Assembly: GCF_007655135.1 (NCBI RefSeq)
Contig: NC_045127.1
Span: 27,198,199-27,262,198 of the forward strand
Direction of reading: 5' to 3'
DNA from: Punica granatum
Taxonomy: Eukaryota; Streptophyta; Magnoliopsida; Myrtales; Lythraceae
DNA length: 64,000 nucleotides
Part shown: in pieces, positions 1 through 11,183 of the stretch
How positions within the stretch are numbered: the first letter of the stretch is position 1
Layout: each line of letters starts with the position of its first letter
Program-made: the position numbers and the translations under genes
The notes under the pieces: model-generated
Seen by the model: only the letters and a program-made list of their open reading frames with translations
The model's database searches: none
What the model was told of the DNA's origin: nothing

Positions 1-180
1 GAACAATATACAACACAACCAAATCAATATAGCCATAGGGTTGCATTCCCTCGCAACAGAGTTGCAACGGTACCGTGACCCCGCACTTCTCGCATATATC
101 ATTCTCAACTCCCAATATCCATATCTCATAAGCGGGGGCCACCTATTAACCTCTGGCGGTAAGAGTTGACCTCAATTTGT

Positions 181-356
181 ATTCCGCCGGGTCTTAGCGG
201 CCGATCAAGCCCCTTTTTCTATTCCTCCGGGTCCAGCGGCCGATCAAGCCCCTGTTTATATTCTGCCGGGTCCAGCGGCCGATCAGGCCCTATTTGTATT
301 CCGCCGGGTCCAGCGGCCGATCTGGCCCATTTTGTAATCCGCCGGGTCCAGCGGTC
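181..356. repeat. GC-rich 38-40-bp minisatellite in LTR type a
   Basis: About five tandem units begin attccgccgggtcc and contain agcggccgatca. They interrupt AT-rich LTR sequence. Unit lengths of 40, 39 and 38 bases shift the reading frame, so the 118-residue open frame across it is a by-product of repeat composition rather than a gene. The same array occurs in all other LTRs of this group in the window. Confidence 0.9.
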
Positions 357-3084
357 CCATGGCTATAGTCAAACCACGATCAAAATAATGATCAGTTGTA
401 ACCATACCATCATTATACCCGAGCATAATCACAATCACATCACAATGGCAGCACATTACCATCACATATCTTATACACAACCAGTAAACACAATCACACC
501 GCATTATCTCAAATCAAAGTGAAACATACAAGACCATGCCTTTCAAATTCCATCACGGAACATAGCACGACCAATTCCTTAATCTAACTATCACAATATT
601 CATCTTAACAATTCATATAATTAGAACGCATCATTTTACAAAGGACTAGAATATTCACATAACATACATACACACACACATATATATATATCATTTCACA
701 ATGGAATAAAGTACTCACCTAATACCAAAAATGGTTCACCGACTTCACCTTCTGGGTGCACCATCGATGTCCTGAGCTCCTATTAATCATGAATATAGCC
801 CGAAAAACAAGTTATGCCTAACAATCATTTTCTCCCCTAATTTTCATACTAAATCATCCCACAATGGCCTTGGAAGATCAACACAACTAAAGATATAAAC
901 ACAACAATAACACTAGCCATAGGGTCTCAATATATCTTCATTCTACAAGGAAAAGCAGTATTGACAAATAATTCTCAAAATATTTCATTGGAGTTGAGCC
1001 TAAGGCTAATCTCCAGTGCCCCTACCAATTTCAATATAAAAATCAGATGATGTACATAATATACAAGGTGGTTTTCTGTTTTAATAAGACTCAAGATATT
1101 TTCATGAAAAAGTCCACTACTAATCTCACTAAGCTATTTAGTAATGCAAATAATGAAAATGGAACTTCCATTAACCCATGATCTCTTTGCAGTATTTCAT
1201 CTCAAATAAATCTAAGAGAAAAAAAAAAGTTTCTTGCAATGCTTCTGACTAATTCAATACCAAACTTCTCCTATTCCTCCCTTTTACTTCCTATCAACTT
1301 CTCATCAATAGTTAATCTCATATTCAAAGAAATAACTAATTAAACATCATTATTGTCCTAACTTGCAGTAATAGTCGACCCTTCAAGCTTACTTCAATCA
1401 CAAATAGAATAAGAGATAAAATGACTTAAAGACACCCACTCACCCAAGGCAACACAAATCAAGGAAGAACTTCAAATTTAATAGCTACTACAGCAAAAGT
1501 CGATCAACAAAAGAGAAATCTTATTCGGTTACCAGCAGGACATCTCAATTCAGAAAAATAAATCTCATATTAGCTCTTAACCAGCAGCACGAACGAGACA
1601 AGAAAAATCTCAACTAACACTTAAACGTGCAACTAATTTGACTAATTATAAACTCAACCTCTTCATCAAAACTATACAACTATTGTTTCTTCTCGTTTCT
1701 TCTCCTCTTGCTCAAGGACACACAAAACAAAGAAAGAGAAACAAAAGAATCGGGGCAAATGCAAATATAAGAAAATGGAACGAAAATGGAACGAGTTCAA
1801 GATAACTTAACAAAAATGAGTTCCAAGATACTCAAATCAACTCTGATTTTCGATTCAAATGCCCCTTAATTCAACTATGGAATACCCAAAATGACATGAA
1901 AAGCTGGGGAGAATGACCTCAAAGCGTATACGAACGAAGACAACTTACCATATGCTGTGAAAGTGACCGAAACGAGCCTCTATAGGCCTCACACATGACT
2001 GGACAGCATGCAAGGTTATGTAAATCTATCTTATGGAGTCCTAAATATAAGTAATCAGTCCTCTAGAAGCATCTATAATTTATGTTAGTCTATGCTCCAA
2101 CTCAGAAAAGATTTAACAATCTTTCAAGGCAAGAAACATAATTAATGAGGAGACCAAATGGAGAAATGAATTCAAGAACTCATATTTAGACCAGAATTTG
2201 CTATTAAATCTGGAAATAACGCAAACCACATTTGCCAACACCTTGAATACTTGACATTTCATATTAACCATACGTGCCACACGAAGGGAAATATTATCCG
2301 TAATCTCATCCCGATAAAGCAATCAAATCTATGATTTTCCCCTTTCCGTTATATCGGCATTGAAGCACAATCCCGAGTTACACTTACTTGCGACATTTCT
2401 TCATTTCCCGGAACCGCCAATTAAAGCAAATTAAGTACCACGACAAGATATTTCTAGACGTCAATACTTGCACCAATCTCTTAATAAAACCGATCACTCA
2501 ATGGATAATCCGTCTATTCCCCTTCCCATATCTGCCATATTGCAATCAAGCTCAATATATTACTCAAAATCGGACTCCATCCATCAGATTATGAATCCCG
2601 GCAAGAAAAGAAAAAATAGCTAAATAGGAAATATTATGGACTACACCGGGCTACCAGACAAAGCATAAATAATGATCTACGAATCTAGAGGAGAATCTAC
2701 ACTAATATGACATGCGGATTGTGAGGAGGGAAGGAGAAGGAGATGCATGCAGTTGAGATGCAAAGCAGACATGACGAGAGCTCACATCTCAATAGGAAGC
2801 AGAGTCAACAAGGATCCGATTAAAGAGAGGACCCCTTACCTTAGGCCAACCTTGTTCCATTCGTCCATCTTCTTCCGCTTCCCTAACTTTTATCTCGAGC
2901 TTAGCCTCTCTCTTGCTCAACGCCCGTCCCGATCTCTCAACTTCTATCTCTCTCTCTCGTTCTCTCAAGCTCTGTTTCCCTCGTTTTCCCCTCAGCCCAG
3001 AACAGAGCAAAAAGAAAGAAAAAGAAAGAACAAATGAAATGGTCAAGTAATGGCGGTGGGATGGATTTCGAGGGAAATTGAGGG

Positions 3085-3092
3085 CCACGTGG
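3085..3092. promoter_or_regulatory. G-box palindrome CCACGTGG in U3 of LTR type a
   Basis: The perfect palindrome lies about 160 bases from the U3 end of the LTR. CACGTG is the plant bZIP/bHLH G-box core. The same palindrome at a similar place in the array LTRs and in the 5' LTR of element D argues for a promoter element. No binding data are available, so function is inferred. Confidence 0.45.
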
Positions 3093-3847
3093 GGCCCTTC
3101 TACCCTTCCCTTTGTTTTCTTTTTTTTTTTCTTTTTGTTTTTTTTATGTGCAACAACTTATATATATATATATATTATATAATATATACGTGTATATATA
3201 TATATAGATATACGTACACGTATGTTTAAAAAAATATCCGGTCTTACAATCTCCGATATCAAAAAGTGGTTCCTCCGCGCAATCGGAAGCTTATCTGGAA
3301 AAATGTATGCAGGGTGTGAGATGCATCTCAGTGAGTACTAAATTCCAAAGCAAAATGAATAATAATAATAAGAGAAAAATATATTTTAGACAATTAAATA
3401 TTCCTACAGATAGTAGTAGCATAAGCAAGTCTATCAATTAATTCACCAACACGACATATTAGACAATACGTACAAATGATTACTAAGTTCATTCATCAAC
3501 AATCAATTGCCCTTATAACAATATCAACTATTATTAGAATTAACCATTAACCAACATCATTTTGCACTCATAACCTAACTAAATCAAATTAGCAAAACAA
3601 CACGACTTCCATACAATAATTCAGACAATCATATTAATCATCACATTTACAGCAATCCAACCAAACAAACAATATACAACACAACCAAATCAATATAGTC
3701 ATAGGGTTGCATTCCCTCGCAACAGAGTTGCAACGGTACCGTGACCCCGCACTTCTCGCACATATCATTCTCAACTCTCAATATCCATATCTCATAAGCG
3801 GGGGGCCGCCTATTAACCTCTGGCGGTAAGAGTTGACCTCAGTTTGT

Positions 3848-4064
3848 ATTCCGCCGGGTCTTAGCGGCCGATCAAGCCCCTTTTTCTATTCCGCCGGGTC
3901 CAGCGGCCGATCAGGCCCCTGTTTATATTCCGCCGGGTCTAGCAGCCGATCATGCCCCTCTTTTTATTCCGCTGGGTCCAGCGGCCGATCAGGCTCTATT
4001 TGTATTCCGCTGGGTCCAGCGGCCGATCTGGCCCATTTTGTAATCCGCCGGGTCCAGTGGTCCC
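3848..4064. repeat. GC-rich 38-40-bp minisatellite in L1
   Basis: About six units of attccgccgggtccagcg type. The flanks, with gttgcaacggtaccgtgacc upstream and ggcggtaagagttgacc immediately before, recur in all the related LTRs. The 167-residue plus-strand ORF across it is antisense to the element and is not supported as a gene. Confidence 0.9.
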
Positions 4065-6361
4065 ATGGCTATAGTCAAACAACAATCACAAAAACAATCA
4101 ACTGTAACCGGCCATCACACATCATAAACCCACACCAAATTCTTATTCTCAAATTATCACAACCTCCGTATACACAAATAAAATTCCCATCATATTCCCA
4201 ATTGAATCACATTATCATCATATATTTTTTACACGATCCACATACTCAATCACACTGCATATCCCAAGTCAAGGTGTATCACAAAGGCCATATTGTTCAT
4301 ATCCGTTCAAACAACATAGCAATACCGATTCCTTAATCTAACTACCACTACATTCATCTTAAATAATTTCTATAATCATAACACATGATTTCACAAGGGA
4401 ATAGAGTATTCACATATCATATATATATATATATATATATCATTTCATAATGGAATAAAGTACTCACCTAACTCCAAAATATAGTCCATCGAATCAAGCC
4501 TTTCAAATGTCGGGATTCAGTCACCTCGGTCCCTAATCAAGTGTAAGCATAACAAAGACTTAATTATGCATACATGATACAATACAATATCAAACCACTT
4601 CGCACACCCGTTTACTGATTATCTATTTCCTTTTAGAATTAAATTACAAGCATAAATGTTAGATTATATACTAGCTAAGCGCATAAACATACATCAGTTC
4701 AACTCCCTAGTTCTTTCATTATGATAGCTATAATATAAAGCTTTCATAATTAACAAGTACTTTTACATAGCCCTTTCATAATTAAATGTACAGAACATTT
4801 CATTTCATCCATTTCGGAATATGGACGTGCACTTATCAATCAATACATCTCCTTATTTACCTAAGCATTTACAATGGCTTACACATATCAACCACCTTGC
4901 TTACCTTGACTTTATCTTAAACTTGTCAATCAATTTAACATATCCCAATCTTATGTAAGCACATGAGGAAGAACTCAGCCCAATATTCATTCACAGTCTT
5001 ATATAAAAACAATAATGGGAGTTTAGCCATGTTACTCATAACTCTTAACATGTTAAGACCTTAGGCAAACACACACTTACTAGTAAGCGCACCCTTCACT
5101 TCTCTAATCAAAATAGAATCTTTCTTCACAGTCATTAGAATCCATTGCATTCATGCCAAGTTCCATCACCACAGTAAGTGGAAGGTAATTAAAGCCAATT
5201 ACCCCCAACCATCCACATATATATGTGTGTATATATATATTGAGCAGAGATTCCCCGATCAGCACTATCATACCAGTATAAGCTCACCAATTCACAACCT
5301 ATAAGCACACTCTTAAGGATGCAGATAATCGAATATTATGAAACCGACTTTACATGAAAGCTATAAATGCCTTGGCCATAGCTGAAACGAATTCAAACCA
5401 GCCAAAAAGAACATGAAACGAGTGATTAAGAACGCCAAGGCCCCGGAGAGCTAACTTACAGTCGAAACCAAACTGAAACTGTCACGACCCGAAACTTATA
5501 GCAGAGTTTCCCCTCTATTCCTTAATATCCATTATCATATACGCAACTCATATATGTATAATCCGTTTTCCTAACTCCCAACACATTGAACCAACCCAGC
5601 AAGCTCTATATAAACATATAACGACCTAACTAATTTAGATATATGCATAAAATTCTCGAGAGGGTATTCAGTTGCAACCACTTCGCAACACAACTAAACG
5701 GAAGTTTTCTTATATATGTATATAGTATACTGCTATAACACATCCAACCTTTAAATCACTCGGCATGCTCTACACGAATATATGATCAATCTAACGGATT
5801 CTAATGTACATATATACTCTCAATAGTGTGTTCAGCTACAACCATACCACTAAACCAACTAAACAAAAGTTTCAGGTCGTAACAGGATTGTGACATTTAC
5901 GAACACTTACTACCTATACTATGGGTAGGCCTAATTGCCAAACTCCTTCGCGCTGATCCCTGTTATCCAAAAGTCCTCATGTGCGGCTAGGCTAGCTTCT
6001 AGTTCATCTGGAAAAATGTATGCAAGGGGTGAGCTGCAACTCAGTGAGTATTATATTCCAACGTAAAATGAACTATTATGTTAACATCATGATTCACAAC
6101 AATCAATCATATATCTATTTATATACATATTCCGCCGAGATATAAAATCCAATACCAAGATCATCCTTTCACACAACTCATATGGCAACCAAATCCAATC
6201 AACAATAATATAGCCATAGGGTTGCATTTCCTCGCAACAGAGTTATGACGGTACCGTGACCCCGCACATCTCACTCACACAATTCTCAACTTCCAATACC
6301 CACATCTCATCAGCGGGGGCCGCCCATTAACCTATGGCGGTAAGAGTTGACCTTCATTTAT

Positions 6362-6576
6362 ATTCCGCCGGTCCAGCGGCCGATCAGGCCCTTGTTTATA
6401 TTCCGCCGGGTCCAGCGGCCGATCAGGCCCCTATTTATATTCTGCCGGGTCCAGCGGCCGATCAAGTCCCTATTTATATTCCGTCGGGTTCGGCGGCCGA
6501 TCAAGTCCCTATTTATATTCCACCGGGTTCGGCGGCTGATCAGACCCCTTTTATAATCCGCCAGGTCCAGCGATCC
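6362..6576. repeat. GC-rich minisatellite in the solo LTR
   Basis: About six units of the same 38-40-bp family, with variants such as ttcggcggccgatcaagtcc. It lies at the equivalent place in the LTR, preceded by agcgggggccgcccattaac-like flank. The 141-residue ORF over it is a repeat artefact. Confidence 0.88.
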
Positions 6577-6663
6577 CATGGCTATAGTGCAACCATCACA
6601 AGCATACTAAGCATACACATCAACTATGTTCCGCAATCATTCAGCCACCATCACCTCTATAAC

Positions 6664-6666
<3 letters not shown>

Positions 6667-6712
<46 letters not shown>
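6667..6712. repeat. (CA)n/(TA)n microsatellite
   Basis: An AC dinucleotide run passes directly into an AT run. Similar compound runs sit at the same LTR position in the type a LTR (about 670-690) and in element D (about 55850-55875), so the microsatellite is an old part of this LTR group. Confidence 0.95.
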
Positions 6713-7833
6713 TATCATTTTACGATGGAAGAAAGTACTCACAAACACCCCTGAAATGACCACTTAATGAATCGAGCCTTCCGGAGGTATAGTCTCAGTC
6801 TCTCCAGCCCCTATCCAGTTCAAGCACAAAGGTTAGATAATATACTAGATAAGGGTGAAAATATGCATCACTTCACCTCTCGTGCTATTCCTGAATGTAG
6901 TTATAATATAAGATGTTTATAATTAACTAATGCTTCTTCCCTATCTCTTTTAATTTCTACCTAACTCTTTAAATAGAGAACAATGCAAAATGCTATACAC
7001 ATGTATTTCTCAAATTATATCAATTTAGGATTCATCACAATATATATCAAATGGATGACCAATTTGATCAGCCAAATTCAAGAAGAGTGCAAGGAATTCT
7101 AAGTACTTCTTTGGTTTCGAAATACAACTAAATAAGAGCTTATTCAATCTATCCTAACTGAAATGGATGCAAGAAGAGCCACAACTATACACAACATAGT
7201 GAATATGGATGTTTAAATCATAGATAATCAACTTACTAATCAATACTCCAAACTTAGTCTTCTTCTCCAAGGATTTTTCTTAACTCAGCTAACTCCTCTC
7301 TCTCTCTCTCTCTTCTGGTTCATTTTCGTTTTTCTTGAGCTAGGGATAGAGCAAGGAGAAGTGTGGTTTAAATAAGGAAGAAAAGCAGAAAAAGAAAGTG
7401 GTCAAAGATGGTCAAAGGCGGTGGAAATAAATTGGCTGCTGTAAAGGAGGCCACTTGGCCCATTCCACACTCATCTCTATCTAAAAATGTCACTTTTCGT
7501 TTTTTTTTTATAGATGAAGATCCAGCCACAAGTGGTGGCATATTATAAACATTTAAAAATTCAGCCACAAATCATGATATATATTATATACATGTATGTT
7601 ATGTAACCATGCATTTGCCTATGTATATGTATATGTGCATATATGCATGTTTGGTAGACACTAGCCTCACAGAAACGAAGAGGGAAATAGCTCAATCCGC
7701 ACCTAACTCAGTGAATAAGAGTGTCTAGGTTTAGGAGAATCAACTTACTAATCAAGAACTCCAAGTTTAGTCATTTTCCCTTTCAAAATTTGCTCTGCTC
7801 GATCATCTCCCCCATGTTGTTTCTCTAGTCTGG

Positions 7834-8170
7834 TCCGTTCTGTTCATTGTCCCATGAACAGAGCCCCAGCTTGGCTTGAAGACTCCTCGAACCTATCCTT
7901 TAATTCTGCCTCTTCTCCCTCGAATTTACACAGAGCGGTCCTCTCTCTCTCTCTCTCTCTCTCTATCGTTCTCTGGCCCTCTCTCTCTGTTTACTCTATT
8001 TGTTCTCTTGTTCTGCATCGTTTTCTTCTTCTTCCCCTTTCCCCCGTGAAACCAAACCAAACAGACAAGGGAAAGGAATAAATAAATAAATACATGAATG
8101 ATGTGAATGCTGAGGCGGTGGAAATGAGGCATGCTGGGGAGACAGGAGGGAAAGGTTGAGCCACGTGGGC
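7834..8170. repeat. First copy of a ~337-bp duplication of the U3 promoter region in L1
   Basis: The block starts at tccgttctgttcattgtccc and runs through the CT-rich region to ccacgtggg. The same sequence starts again at 8171 and, after removing element A and the Tat-like LTR, continues at 15008-15239 and 18453-18520. L2-L4 have one copy only. The junction joins the tcc after the G-box to the tcc of tggtccgttctg, consistent with recombination at short homology. Confidence 0.8.
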
Positions 8171-8201
8171 TCCGTTCTGTTCATTGTCCCATGAACAGAG
8201 C

Positions 8202-8988
8202 TGATGCGAACCCCACGAGACCTGCCGCAAGACCCGACAACAAAGACTGGAAATCGAACCCGAATCGCCAATAGAGATTAAGAGGGATGGAATACTGACC
8301 CGATGGTTATAGAAAACCAAGAACCAATATTATAAAGGAATGAAATATTGACCCGATGGTTAAGAAAACCAAGAACCAATATTATAAATAGCCGAGAATT
8401 ACAAGCATCCAAGCTTACAATCACGGAAGGTTGCCAAAGAACAACTTAGAGGAAAATTCTCACCAGTGTAGTCTGAAGTCCCTCTAATCAGCTATTCAGC
8501 CTCCTTTATATAAGCCTAGGAGAATCTGGAAACTAATAAACTTGGCAACTGGAATATCTTTAGTTTTCTAAAACCGGAATTAATAGAGGAAACTAAATAA
8601 AGGCCCCCCTAGAATATTTGGCAGTCTTTTTATTCCTTATTCAGCATCTCTTGGCTTTCCTTATGCGTCTACTCTCATCTTAGATGGGCTATTGACCATC
8701 TCAAGACAAGTTAATTGGGTAAGGCCCTTTAGAGACCAATTCGAATTAGTCTCCTCTTGGCCCAAAAAACCCGCAAATGAGCTCTCCACAGCTTGCTGGA
8801 TTTGTCTTGCCTTCGCTCGCGTGATTGGTCCACTCGGAACACGCAAGCCTCCGAGATCTTGTGCATCAGCTCCCTCTTCATGAATCCCACTTTCGAGCTC
8901 GTGTGCTTCAGCCCCATCATCGTGCCCACGATCCTCATCACGAAGTCCTTCCGACCTAAGCTCGTCGGTTTGACCCCGAGTCATATCA
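8202..8988 (-). repeat. 3' LTR of element A
   Basis: On the plus strand it begins tgatgcgaaccccacgag and ends gagtcatatca. It differs from the 5' LTR at roughly 15-20 sites by eye, so the insertion is not brand-new. Inside is an imperfect duplication of gacccgatggttatagaaaa-type sequence. The last part of pol is encoded in it. Confidence 0.93.
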
Positions 8989-10295
8989 TTCCCCCTCTCT
9001 TCAAAAGGATTCGTCCTCGAATCTGAACCTGCATCAAAGGGAGAAAGATCAGAAACATTAAAAGTCGAACTTACTTGATACTCACCTGGAAGATCAATCT
9101 TATAAGCATTGTCATTGATCTTATCCAGAACTTGAAATGGTCCATCTCCACGTGGATTCAACTTGGAATTCCTCAGACTCAGAAATTTCTCCTTCCTTAA
9201 GTGAACCCAAACCCAATCTCTAGGTTGAAAAGTGACCCGCTTCCTTCCTTTGTTGGCTCGGGTTGCTGCTTGTTCATTCTTCTTCAAAATGTTTTGCCGA
9301 GCCTCTTCATGAATTTGCTTCACCAACTCTGCCTTTTTCTTTCCATCAAGATTAGAAAGCTCATTTACAGGTAAAGGAATCAAGTCCAATGGAGTTAGTG
9401 GATTAAAACCATAAACAACCTCAAATGGTGAAAACTTTGTAGAAGAATGCACAGTCCTATTATATGCAAATTCAACGAATGGAATGCAATCTTCCCAAGC
9501 TTTCAAATTCTTTCCAATCACAGCGCGCAACAAAGTGCCCAAGGTTCGATTGACAACTTCGGTTTGTCCATCTGTTTGTGGGTGACAGGTAGTAGAAAAC
9601 AACAAAGTTGTTCCCAACTTAGCCCACAGAACTCTCCAAAAATGACTCAGAAGTTTCGCATCCCTATCACTCACAATCGTCTTAGGGACTCCATGTAAAC
9701 GCACCACTTCCCTAAAGAAAAGATTTGCCACATGAGTAGCATCATCAGTTTTATGACAAGGGATAAAGTGTACCATTTTTGAAAATCTGTCAACAACCAC
9801 AAAGATAGAATCTCGACCATTCCTAGATCTAGGCAGACCCAAAACAAAATCCATGGAGACATCAATCCAAGGGTGACTCGGAACAGGTAATGGCATGTAA
9901 AGTCCATGTGGATGAATTTTCGATTTAGCCTTCTTACATGTGATGCACCTAGAACAAATTCTCTCGACATCTCTTTTCATGTGAGGCCAAGAGAAGTGCT
10001 CTTTCAGAATGTCCAAGGTCTTAGCAACTCCAAAGTGTCCCATCAACCCTCCCCCATGAGACTCCCTAACAAGTAATTCACGCATGGAACTCTTTGGAAT
10101 ACATAGCCTATTTTCATGAAATAAATACCCCTCATGCCTATGAAACTTATCAAACACTCCCTTTTCACAGGCAGCAAACATAGCAGCAAAATCAGGATCA
10201 TGCTCATACAACTCCTTAAAATGCTCGAACCCAAGAAACTTAGCTCCAAGAGTTGAAATAAGGGCATACCTGCGAGATAAGGCATCGGCTACCAC
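8661..10295 (-). pseudogene. pol: Element A integrase with C-terminal extension into the LTR
   Basis: A 544-residue frame continues, without shift, from the RNase H part after the stop at 10317-10319. The zinc-binding HHCC is at H80, H87, C117 and C120. The catalytic core has D149 (MDFVLGLP), D210 (VSDRD) and E246 (DGQTE), giving D-D(35)-E spacing between the last two. A GPY/F-like module ([18 protein letters not shown]) starts near residue 383. No chromodomain follows. About 107 residues from position 437 are encoded by the 3' LTR and include [10 protein letters not shown], a motif also seen in B, C and E. The domain looks intact but is separated from the gag start by stops. Confidence 0.88.
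8989..9001 (-). other. Polypurine tract of element A
   Basis: On the minus strand this reads aagagagggggaa and abuts the 3' LTR, the expected place for the plus-strand primer. It overlaps the pol codons just before the LTR. Confidence 0.8.
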
Positions 10296-10316
10296 ATTCT
10301 CCTTACCTTGCTTGTA

Positions 10317-10646
10317 TTAGATCACATATGGGAACATCTCAATGAACTCAATCCAACGTGCATGTCTGCGATTCAACTTACCTTGGCCTTTCAAGTGCTT
10401 TAGTGATTCATGGTCTGTGTGAATGATGAACTCCTTAGACCACAAGTAGTGTTGCCACGTTTCCAGTGCTCTCACCAACGCATATAACTCCTTGTCGTAG
10501 GTGGAGTAGTTCAAAGCGGCCCCTTTAAGCTTCTCACTGAAATAGGCAATGGGCCTCCGGTCTTGCATAAGTATAGCACCTACACCAATTCCAGAAGCAT
10601 CACATTCGATTTCAAAAGGTTTAGAGAAATCTGGTAAAAGTAGCAA
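10317..10646 (-). pseudogene. pol: Element A RNase H fragment
   Basis: Same reading frame as the RT part upstream. It holds [14 protein letters not shown], the conserved [18 protein letters not shown] helix and [11 protein letters not shown], all typical of Ty3/gypsy RNase H. It ends at a TAA (10317-10319) just after MFPYVI, in the stretch joining RNase H to integrase. The identical stop is present in element C at 46795-46797, so it probably predates both insertions. Confidence 0.85.
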
Positions 10647-10670
10647 TGGAGCTGAACTTAGCTTTTCTTT

Positions 10671-11156
10671 TCATGTATTGAAAGCCTTCTCTTGCTCTTC
10701 TCCCCACTTGAACCCAACATCCTTCTTGATGATTTTTGTCAAAGAAGCAGCAATGGTACTGAAGTTCGGCACGAACCTTCGATAGAATCCCGCTAGGCCG
10801 TGGAAACTCCTCACTTCAGCGATAGTGGTAGGTGTAGGCCAATCCTTGATTGCCCTTACCTTGTCTTCATCGACCTCCACACCCCTGGAACTAACAACGA
10901 AACCAAGAAAAACAACTCTATCCAAGCAAAAGCTACACTTCTTGAGATTAGCATATAGCTTCTCACGTCTTAATGACTCAATGACACTTCTCAAATGTTC
11001 AACATGGTCATCCAAACTCCTGCTATATATCAGAATGTCATCAAAATAGACAACCACAAATTTCTCAATGTAAGCACGCAAAACATGATTCGTAAGACGC
11101 ATAAAAGTGCTGGGTGCATTAGTTAAACCAAATGGCATTACCGTCCACTCATACAA
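10671..11156 (-). pseudogene. pol: Element A reverse transcriptase, C-terminal part
   Basis: In frame with the preceding part, after a nonsense codon at 11184-11186. It contains [15 protein letters not shown], the YXDD motif as [11 protein letters not shown], and the thumb sequence with [15 protein letters not shown] and [16 protein letters not shown]. It ends at a second nonsense codon, TGA at 10671-10673, following EKAFNT. Catalytic residues of this part are unchanged. Confidence 0.87.
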
Positions 11157-11183
11157 TCCATGCTTGGTTTTAAAAGCGGTTTT

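Larger units (their letters stand above)
1..3248 (-). repeat. Partial LTR, type a, of a non-autonomous retroelement
   Basis: The window opens inside this LTR, so its primer-side end is missing. On the plus strand it ends in ...ggtcttaca at 3248, followed by atctcc, which matches the start of the polypurine-tract complement (atctccccca) beside the array LTRs. The first 720 bases match, in reverse, the primer-side half of the plus-strand element near 55840-56520. Bases 720-3248 differ from every other LTR here. No gene was seen; the short ORFs are chance frames in AT-rich or CT-rich DNA. Confidence 0.7.
5480..7671 (-). mobile_element. Solo LTR (2192 bp) inserted in L1, TSD gaaac
   Basis: The unit starts tgtcacgacccgaaac and ends ...tagcctcaca. 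It is flanked by gaaac at 5475-5479 and 7672-7676. Removing it restores the sequence ccaaactgaaacgaagaggg seen uninterrupted in L2-L5. It has the related minisatellite and the inverted-repeat end of this LTR group but a different U3. No internal region or second LTR remains, so it is a solo LTR left by LTR-LTR recombination. The complement gives the usual TG...CA ends. Confidence 0.92.

Noticed and set aside
181..356. CRISPR-like array
   Set aside because: Units are contiguous 38-40-bp near-identical repeats without unique spacers, in plant DNA. It is a minisatellite.
2789..3088. Overlapping 96- and 99-residue ORFs in LTR type a
   Set aside because: Both strands are open over the same CT-rich stretch, the composition explains the frames, and no counterpart was seen elsewhere.
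3833..4336. 167-residue plus-strand ORF repeated at 28611, 34141 and 39665
   Set aside because: The frame is created by the GC-rich minisatellite and kept because the copies are recent duplicates. It is antisense to the element, starts at a non-ATG codon and continues into AT-rich DNA with no domain.
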